From Kibdelosporangium philippinense (lineage in GTDB: Bacteria; Actinomycetota; Actinomycetes; Mycobacteriales; Pseudonocardiaceae): DNA of 64,000 bases. The stretch lies in assembly GCF_021390435.2 (NCBI RefSeq), contig NZ_JAJVCN010000004.1:786501-850500 (forward strand), in the 5' to 3' direction. Position 1 is the first letter of the stretch; each line of letters opens with the position of its first letter. Made by a program: the position numbers and the translations under genes. The notes under the pieces were generated by a model. That model was not told where the DNA came from. It did no database searches and saw nothing but the letters and a program-made list of their open reading frames with translations. Positions 58,707-64,000 of this stretch are shown one piece after another.

Positions 58707-60224
58707 TACGGCAGCAGCCATTCGTTAGCTGACCTGGGTGATCTTGATGTCGCGGGCGAGTCTGGCGCGTTTGTGGAACCAGCGTGATCGTGCTTGATGC
58801 CTGCGGCGCCAGTTCACCCAGTGGGTTGCGTGTCCAGGTGGTCGGGGTGTGGTGGTGCCGGCGATCAGATGCTTGATTTCGGGGATGGTGAGCGGGATCA
58901 GGCCGGGATCAGCGGGTGGGAGCTGGTCGGGGTGTAGGGGTTCGGGGGCTTGACTGTCGGTGCGGTCGCGGAGCAGTGCGGCGGTGACCGCGCAGACCGC
59001 AAGAGCGGCGCATACAAGCACGGCGTGTCGGGCGATCGCGGTGTAGAGCCTGACCTGAGCCTGGTCCAGGCCGAAACAGTCTTTGCCGAACTCGAATCCT
59101 TCCTCGACAGGCCAACGCAGCCCGGCGGCGCGGATCAGCCGGGTCTTGGTGAGCAGTGCGCTTTCGGGCACGTAGCAGTAGTGGAAGGCCAACTCGCCGG
59201 TGCGCAGGTGTTTGCGGATGAGGAGGTAGTGGCGGGCCGAGTTGGTGGCGATCCAGGCCCAGGCATACCACCGGTCGCCTTTGGAGCCCTTGCCGGCCGA
59301 GCGGATTTCCCACTGTCGCTCGCGTTTCAGCAATGTCTTCGTGGCCTGGTCGCAGGACAGCTCCATGCCGCTGGACAGGATGATCCGGAAGTTCTTCTGA
59401 ACCCGCAGCACATAGGCTTGCTTGTCGGCCTCGAAGTGGGCCCGCAACTCGGTGCAGCTGCCGTAAACCTCGTCCCCGCAGTAGAAATCAGGCCGGAACC
59501 CGTCCGCGGCCACCGTCGTGCAGATGTCGATGGCCAACTGTCCTTTGGTGCGGAACGTCAGATCCAGGGGAAGCGCCGAGCGCAGCGACGTCACCGGGTC
59601 GCTGATGTGCTCTTCGGGAATCCACTGTTGGAACCCGATCAACGCATGCCCGACACCTTCGCGCACATAGGACAGGTGCACCGTGTTGATCCCGTTCTCC
59701 ACCCGACCCGCGCAGCCCAGATGCTGCCGTTTGACACCCGCGGTGGCTTCACCTTTCTTCTGCTGCCCCGTCTCATCCAGCGCCCCGATCACCAACTTCC
59801 CGCGCCGGCGCCCGCCCTTGCGGGCCGCTTCCTCCAACCCGGACACCGCGAACCGCCGGATCTGCGCCATCGCCTCGGCCTCGTCCCACACCGCCCGGTT
59901 CAGCAGCCGCTGCGTCCGATCCGGTGTCCGGTCCCCGACATACTCAGCGATGGTCCAGCCGTTCCGTTTCGGCAGCTCGCTTGTCACCGCCCGCACGTAC
60001 TTACGCGCCTGCACGAACGGCTCGATCCGCCGAAAACACGAACGCAGCCGTTCGGACAGCTCACCCAGTTTCCGCCCAGCCAACCGAGCACCTATCCTGG
60101 CAGCCGCAGCCGCCTGCGATCCTGTAGTTCTCACAAACACATGATCAACAGGCGGCTGCCCCATGTCGCCACCGGCCCCAGCTACACATCCCCACAGGTC
60201 ACAACCCGAATGGCTGCTGCCGTA
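58707..60224 (-). mobile_element. IS701-family insertion sequence with CTAG target duplication
   Basis: This 1518-bp element has perfect 18-bp terminal inverted repeats, TACGGCAGCAGCCATTCG (58707-58724 and, inverted, 60207-60224), flanked on both sides by CTAG (58703-58706, 60225-60228). A 4-bp Y-T-A-R duplication is the IS701-family rule. It carries one transposase gene and interrupts the dipZ-like gene. The ends are intact, so it looks recent and possibly active. Confidence 0.92.
58725..60164 (-). CDS. IS701-family DDE transposase
   Basis: This 479-aa cut-and-paste transposase is of the IS701/DDE_5 group. The catalytic acids are visible in order: VIGALDETGQQKKG (D), FYCGDEVYG (D) and LRWPVEEGFEFGKD (E), with the TKTRLIRAAGLRWPVEE context typical of the family. 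The Arg-rich N-terminus (RIGARLAGRKLGELSERLR) likely binds the terminal repeats. The reading frame is complete and fills the element, with 18 bp to one end and 60 bp to the other. Confidence 0.93.
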   Translation of the reverse strand: MGQPPVDHVFVRTTGSQAAAAARIGARLAGRKLGELSERLRSCFRRIEPFVQARKYVRAVTSELPKRNGWTIAEYVGDRTPDRTQRLLNRAVWDEAEAMAQIRRFAVSGLEEAARKGGRRRGKLVIGALDETGQQKKGEATAGVKRQHLGCAGRVENGINTVHLSYVREGVGHALIGFQQWIPEEHISDPVTSLRSALPLDLTFRTKGQLAIDICTTVAADGFRPDFYCGDEVYGSCTELRAHFEADKQAYVLRVQKNFRIILSSGMELSCDQATKTLLKRERQWEIRSAGKGSKGDRWYAWAWIATNSARHYLLIRKHLRTGELAFHYCYVPESALLTKTRLIRAAGLRWPVEEGFEFGKDCFGLDQAQVRLYTAIARHAVLVCAALAVCAVTAALLRDRTDSQAPEPLHPDQLPPADPGLIPLTIPEIKHLIAGTTTPRPPGHATHWVNWRRRHQARSRWFHKRARLARDIKITQVS

Positions 60225-60881
60225 CTAGGCTGAGCAGGACCAGGACGACGATTCCCGCGGTGCGTAACAGGGCATTGGGCAAGTTCAGCGAGTTGAGCAA
60301 GATCGCGCCGAACAGTGTGGTCAAGCCGAAGCTGAGGACCAGTCCAGCGACGATCCGGTACGGCTTTCGGGTTCCCGCACTGGTCAGAACGACGGGAAGG
60401 ACGGGAAGGACGCAGGGAGAGATGCTCGTGACGATGCCAGCGAGCAGTCCAGCGACTACCAGCGTGACCACGCGTTCCTCCCGATCGTCACCTGTTCAAC
60501 TGGTGATGACTTTGCCGTGGGTTGATGGGTGTGTCAAAGTCACCTTGGTTGTTGGTGGCGGGGAGATCGAGCACGGTTCCGTCGAGGCTTATCAGTCGCC
60601 AATCACGCAGCCACGCGCCCCGGGTGGCAGGCTGCGCACGGGGGACCTCGACCCGTTCGAACAGTATCTGCAATGGGTCTTCTCCCGGCCGGGCTCGAGC
60701 TTTGGTGAGCGCGCCGCTGGTGGGGACATGCCACTTGTCCGTCCAGCTGCCGAAATATCGCAGTCCCTGGACGAGTTTGCGCATGACTTCCTCGTGGCTC
60801 TCGCCGCTGAACAAACACAGCGCGAGTACGAAATATATGGTGACACGACCTGGTAGCAGCCGTGTCCGTTGCCCTTCGCAG

Positions 60882-61895
60882 TGAGGTGATCTCAGCGACT
60901 TTCACGCGATCTTGCCGTGTTCGAAATGCGTGAGGACAAGGGCGGCTTTGACGATGTCGCCGATCTTGCTGGGGCTGGCGGTGAGATGCCGCAGGCTGCG
61001 CCAGCGTCCGGTGAGTAGGGCGAAACCACGTTCGCCCAGACACCGTAGGCCACGCAGCAGAGCGTTGCGTGTGCGGGTGTCCACGTCGAGGACCTGGCCA
61101 TCGGCAGGCTGTTTGACCGGGGTGTGCACGCCGATGCCGGCACCGTCGTAGCCGCCATCGGCCAGCGTCGGCAGATCAAGGTGCGAGGCGGCCCAGTACA
61201 GCGCACCCAGCACATGCTCGCGCGCCACGGTCAAGTCATGGAGTGAACCGGGCTCGACATCCGAGACCCACCACGGAAAACCGTCCGGCGCGCACAGCGC
61301 TTGGATGTTGCCGCCGTGCTCGCGGGCTTTGCCGGAGTACCACAGGTCGATCGGCTCGCCTTTCACGCTCAACGTTTTCTCGCTACAGCGATCGGCGGAG
61401 AAGACCTTTCCATCGAGGATCACGTAGGCCGTGCCCTCATCCTTGGCCCGCTGCAGGGCCTCATGCAGGTCCGGCGCCTGCTCGGCGAGCACGATGACGA
61501 CCTCATCCAAGTAGCGGTAGCCGGTGGCGCGGGAGATGCCGTGATCGCGAGCCAGGGCGGGGACGTCGGTGTTCTGCCGGAACCAGCGCAGGCCCAGCAC
61601 CGCGTGGCGAAAGCAGGTCAACGCCCTGCTGTTCTTGCGGGTGCCGCGTCGGCGGCGTTCGGCGTGCAGCAGCCGGCTGAGGTAGAGGGCCAGTTCACGC
61701 GGGACATCGAGCATGGCACGATACGCAATCACGGGGAGCCTTCTGGTCCGGACTTGATCTTCGCAATCCAGTTCTACCAAGGGCTCCCCGCCCATCTTTC
61801 CCCGGGTCTCACCACTCCCCAGTACATCGACCAGCGCTCGTCCGAGCAGCTTCGCGGCTCAACAAACGAACCAGAATCTTGGTGAGATTACCTCA
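60882..61895 (-). mobile_element. IS5-type insertion sequence inside the IS4-type remnant
   Basis: This element of about 1014 bp is bounded by near-perfect 13-bp inverted repeats, TGAGGTGATCTCA at 60882-60894 and TGAGGTAATCTCA inverted at 61883-61895. It holds one complete transposase gene. The target duplication could not be fixed: at most one base (C) matches across the ends. It interrupts an IS4-type transposase gene, giving a nested arrangement. Confidence 0.75.
60902..61714 (-). CDS. IS5-family DDE_4-type transposase
   Basis: This transposase of about 270 residues has an HTH-like N-terminal region (DVPALARDHGISRATGYRYL) and a DDE catalytic domain: the first Asp in AYVILDGKVFS, the second in TLADGGYDGAGIG and the Glu in CLGERGFALLTGRWRSL. 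HGGNIQALCAPDGFPWWVSD is the family's central strand. The ATG at 61712-61714 is the likely start; the frame extends 27 codons further. The gene is complete, so the element may be functional. Confidence 0.88.
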   Translation of the reverse strand: MLDVPRELALYLSRLLHAERRRRGTRKNSRALTCFRHAVLGLRWFRQNTDVPALARDHGISRATGYRYLDEVVIVLAEQAPDLHEALQRAKDEGTAYVILDGKVFSADRCSEKTLSVKGEPIDLWYSGKAREHGGNIQALCAPDGFPWWVSDVEPGSLHDLTVAREHVLGALYWAASHLDLPTLADGGYDGAGIGVHTPVKQPADGQVLDVDTRTRNALLRGLRCLGERGFALLTGRWRSLRHLTASPSKIGDIVKAALVLTHFEHGKIA

Positions 61896-62128
61896 GTCAG
61901 TGGCCATCAGTACTTCATCGACCAGATCTCGATGGAACAGGCGCGTCAGAATGCCGATCCCGATGGAATCGACCACTCGATACCGACTGTCATCAATCAC
62001 GCCATCCACGCCGACGGACACTATTCGTCATCGCCATCCACGCCAGATCTTCCCTAGTAAGAACATTCTCACCAGAACAACCCGTCGTCTATCCGCAACC
62101 CTAAAAACAATCAACTCCCCACCAAACC

Positions 62129-62173
62129 TTAAGTCAGTGGCATTGCCGCGCGGGGCGATGCCACTGACTTAAG
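62129..62173. repeat. perfect 16-bp-arm inverted repeat in the IS graveyard
   Basis: CTTAAGTCAGTGGCAT (62129-62144) and its exact complement (62158-62173) flank a 13-nt GC-rich loop. Part of it (AAGTCAG-GGCATTGCCGCGC) recurs at 62510-62530 as a direct repeat. It may be the outer terminus of the IS4-type element or a MITE-like leftover. Confidence 0.55.
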
Positions 62174-62506
62174 TATTCTGGCTGGTCGCAAGCGGCGCAG
62201 GGTCGATTGTCGGTGGCGTTGATGTCCACAATGGACGTTTGATCGTCGCATGAGTCTCACTTGCCCCGTGCGTCACTCCTGTTACCCGGGTTGGTGCCGT
62301 GAAGGTCACCTTCGCGGCGTCCAACGCGCCAAAGGTTCCCCTCGTGGATCGTGGCGGGCGTGAATGAAGGCCACTGTGGACAGTCCCGTCCATTGGTGGC
62401 GCGGGTACGCGGTGCTTGCGGGTCGGGCCACTCGCGTTCCGCACCTCTCAAGATCAACCTCGCGCCCCACGCCCGCAGGCCACCTCTGAGGTGCGAGAAC
62501 GCCCTT
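62174..62506. other. non-coding stretch between IS remnants
   Basis: No credible gene on either strand. It contains short palindromic pieces such as GTGAAGGTCACCTTC and GAATGAAGGCCACTG of the kind scattered through intergenic DNA of this order. No promoter or terminator could be assigned. Confidence 0.45.
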
Positions 62507-62530
62507 AAAATAAGTCAGCGGCATTGCCGC
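62507..62530. repeat. direct repeat of part of the 62129 palindrome
   Basis: AAGTCAGCGGCATTGCCGCGC matches AAGTCAGTGGCATTGCCGCGC of the palindrome with one difference, 380 bp apart. It could be a matching element end. Confidence 0.45.
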
Positions 62531-62559
62531 GCTGGGTTCCCGTGTCATCTATGAAGGAG

Positions 62560-62960
62560 CGGGGCCGGTCAAGTCCGGGGGATTGTTTTTCTGGGTTTTT
62601 CTGGCGATCGCGGGCAGGGAGGTCCGCGGTGTGGGGGTCAATGACTGGCCCGGAGGGCCACCCCTTCCGCAGGAAGGGGCGTGGTCTTGACGCCGATACC
62701 GTCGGAGATGTCACGCTATTCAAGCCAGGAAAATTGTGTGGTGTGGTCCCCTTTTTTCGTGGTGGGTTCGTGTGAGGTGTGTGGTCGCGTTCGCCGGTGC
62801 CCGGAAATAGTCCGGGTGACAAAGACCAACCCTCGGGGGCTGGTTGTCGGTCATCTATCCGCTGGGTGTGTGCATGGTGAGGTGCGACCGTGGCCAGGCG
62901 GGATCAATCAAATCGACGACCACGCCACCCCGGGGGTGGGGGTCAGACACGGGCCGATCC
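62560..62960. other. structured non-coding flank of the IS110-family gene (candidate bridge RNA region)
   Basis: The region downstream of the IS110-type transposase has no gene but several compact hairpins: CCCCTTCC-GCA-GGAAGGGG (62661-62679), CCCGGA-AATAG-TCCGGG (62800-62816) and ACCAACCC/GGGCTGGT (62825-62844). IS110-family elements encode a bridge RNA in a non-coding end, and in the IS1111 group it lies downstream of the transposase. The assignment is inference. Confidence 0.4.
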
Positions 62961-62981
62961 GCGCCTGGTCACGACCAGTCC

Positions 62982-64000
62982 TCATCCGGCCTGCCGCGGG
63001 TGCAGGGCGCGGATGTGTCCGTCCCGCAGGCCATAAAACACCAGCGTGAGCAGGCGGCGGGCGACCGCGACGGTCGCGATGTTGCGGCCCCGCCGCTCCT
63101 GGATCCCCTCCCGGGTGGCCACCAGCCAGCCTGTGCCGGCGGGGACTTTCTGGGCGGCTTCGACCACCGCCCAGCGCACCAGCCGAGAGCCCTGTTTGGT
63201 GATCCGGCCCCGGCGCACGCTCCGGTCCGATTCGTGGTGTTTCGGGGTCAGCCCGGCCCAGGAACACAACTGCCGCGGCGAGCGAAACCGGGTGATGTCA
63301 CCGATCTCGGCGATCAGGACCGCGGCCAGGATCGGGCCGACACCGGGGATCTGTTGCAGCACCAGGTATCCCGGATCAGCCGCGACGTGGCGGGTGATCA
63401 GACTGGTGACCACGGCGATCTCGAAACCCAACGCCTCGATCAACCGGCACTGACTGTTCACCCTCGCCCGGAACGGCGGATCCAACGGCGCTTCGGCCAG
63501 CAGGGCCCGGCCCCGGACCCCGAACACATCACTGACCGGCAGCCGGACGCCCTGCTTGGCCAGCACCGCGTGCACCCCGGCTTTCACCCCGGTCCGCAGG
63601 TTGACCAGTTTCGCGCGGTGACGCACCAGCTCCCGCAGGCCACGCACCCGCGGTGGCGCGATCCAGCCCTCAGCCAACCGGCCCCGCCACAACACCTCGG
63701 CCAGATCCGCCGCGTCGCGCCAATCGGTCTTCACCCGCCGCGTGGTCCAGCCCTTGATCCCCAGCGGATGCGCCAAATGCACCCGCGCACCCGCCTCGGC
63801 CAGCGCGTCCGCGGCCCAATACCAGCCATACGTGGCCTCCAGCACCACCTCCGGGCACCGTCCGGCCTTGCCGATCTCGGCCATCAACGTCATTGGGTCG
63901 TTGTCGATCCGCACCGCGTCCAGTCGCTCACCAGCGGCGTTCAACCGCACGATCACCGACCGATGCCGATGTAAATCGATCCCGACGTACTGTTGTCCGT
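62982..64000 (-). CDS. IS110-family transposase, N-terminus off the right edge
   Basis: This DEDD-type recombinase is open to the window edge. The RuvC-like N-domain begins GQQYVGIDLHRHRSVIVRLN, with the first Asp in VGID, the Glu in VVLEATYGWYW and the Asp pair in KTDWRDAADLAE. The C-terminal transposase_20 domain holds the serine-type active region: IPGVGPILAAVLIAEIGD, FRSPRQLCSWAGLTPKHHES and ITKQGSRLVRW. IS110 enzymes act with a bridge RNA from the element's own non-coding end. The first few residues are missing. Confidence 0.92.
   Translation of the reverse strand, partial: GQQYVGIDLHRHRSVIVRLNAAGERLDAVRIDNDPMTLMAEIGKAGRCPEVVLEATYGWYWAADALAEAGARVHLAHPLGIKGWTTRRVKTDWRDAADLAEVLWRGRLAEGWIAPPRVRGLRELVRHRAKLVNLRTGVKAGVHAVLAKQGVRLPVSDVFGVRGRALLAEAPLDPPFRARVNSQCRLIEALGFEIAVVTSLITRHVAADPGYLVLQQIPGVGPILAAVLIAEIGDITRFRSPRQLCSWAGLTPKHHESDRSVRRGRITKQGSRLVRWAVVEAAQKVPAGTGWLVATREGIQERRGRNIATVAVARRLLTLVFYGLRDGHIRALHPRQAG

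Larger units (their letters stand above)
57494..60471 (-). pseudogene. dipZ-like thiol-redox gene, split by an IS701-family element
   Basis: The intact protein would fuse a CcdA-type membrane domain, a thioredoxin-like domain and a C-terminal sugar-binding-like domain, as in mycobacterial DipZ. The parts are visible. The start (GTG at 60469-60471) leads to SPCVLPVLPVVL; GLISRRIGELLERPF resumes after the IS. The thioredoxin motif is TYSCINCQRALPH (C-x-x-C), and the tail ends at 57494. Besides the 1518-bp insertion there are two single-base frame losses, near 58518 (G run) and near 58035. Removing the IS and one CTAG restores LLSLGLISRR in frame. Export or maintenance of disulfide reductant would be the original role. 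Confidence 0.85.
60488..62021 (-). pseudogene. IS4-type transposase remnant split by an IS5-type element
   Basis: The 5' piece (61896-62021) reads DSIGIGILTRLFHRDLVDEV and then LMATD. The 3' piece (60488-60881) continues CEGQRTRLLPGRVTIYFVLA, then FGSWTDKWHVPTSGALTKAR and DWRLISLDGTVLDLP, the N-terminal third of an IS4-type transposase with its first catalytic Asp. The two pieces join in frame when the inserted element is removed. The C-terminal two thirds are gone: the frame ends just upstream of the dipZ-like start. Confidence 0.7.

Noticed and set aside
58950-60233. 427-codon plus-strand frame over the IS701 element
   Set aside because: It is antisense to the transposase with its clear DDE residues; the product is low-complexity.
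61879-62172. Plus-strand frame of 97 codons beyond the IS5-type element
   Set aside because: The opposite strand carries the N-terminus of an IS4-type transposase that joins in frame across the insertion, which explains the sequence better.
1-64000. CRISPR arrays, tRNA/rRNA genes or a replication origin
   Set aside because: No regularly spaced direct repeats, no cloverleaf-like sequence and no DnaA-box cluster were recognised by eye; a covariance or repeat search was not possible here.

Overview
The window is high-GC DNA from an actinomycete, most likely a filamentous member of the Pseudonocardiales. The evidence is pervasive G/C third positions, frequent GTG starts, and the gene families present: PknG-like kinase, SARP remnants, DUF574-type methyltransferase, ALF-repeat proteins, a ClpP pair with a PopR-type regulator, and many IS elements. 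The genus is an inference. No tRNA, rRNA, CRISPR array or replication origin was seen.

Layout. (1) 1-4 kb: a tyrosine recombinase cut by the left edge, with a cluster of 11-bp inverted and direct repeats upstream, then a small Cys/His protein, a STAS protein, a leaderless hypothetical gene and decayed SARP regulators. (2) 3.8-12.5 kb: an APH-type phosphotransferase coupled to an MHS transporter, three hydrolase/VOC genes, a PopR/ClgR-like regulator convergent with two coupled clpP genes (one without the catalytic serine), a broken cupin, a secreted S1 protease, and a MarR/VOC divergent pair. (3) 12.5-22.6 kb: the most interesting locus. It is a tightly coupled operon (ATGA/GTGA overlaps) for a cytosolic trypsin-like protease, a PknG-like kinase with TPRs, a vWA protein with a zinc ribbon, a four-helix membrane protein, a solute-binding lipoprotein and a small trypsin-co-occurring-type protein, meeting tail to tail with a membrane-anchored STAND NTPase with TPRs. 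(4) 22.6-32 kb: a secreted hydrolase, an iron-siderophore ABC system behind an iron box, an acyl-CoA synthetase, a PucR-type regulator and a second MHS transporter. A 46-nt palindrome is repeated at both convergent gene ends here. (5) 32-41.4 kb: an ALF-repeat surface/toxin locus. It has an ALF-AbfB-LGFP-ricin lectin protein, a small ALF protein, and a 1429-aa ALF/coiled-coil protein ending in a DNA/RNA non-specific nuclease, followed by a SUKH immunity gene and the remnant of a second one. (6) 41.4-57.4 kb: a LacI-controlled AhpD-like gene, acetyltransferase, methyltransferase, SnoaL-like proteins, a patatin-SDR-BVMO-lipase operon with a TetR regulator, RtcB, an epoxide-hydrolase-like enzyme, a TIM-barrel protein, a WYL protein without its HTH, a siderophore-interacting protein, and a Gdx guanidinium exporter under a guanidine-III riboswitch. 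(7) 57.5-64 kb: an IS graveyard. It holds a dipZ-like gene split by an IS701-family element (CTAG duplication), an IS4-type transposase remnant split by an IS5-type element, and an IS110-family transposase running off the right edge with a structured non-coding flank.

Data quality. At least five otherwise well-conserved genes carry a single-base indel in a short G/C homopolymer (about 3190, 6945, 10505, 47413, 58518). This pattern looks more like consensus sequencing error than independent gene death, so those pseudogene calls should be read with caution.
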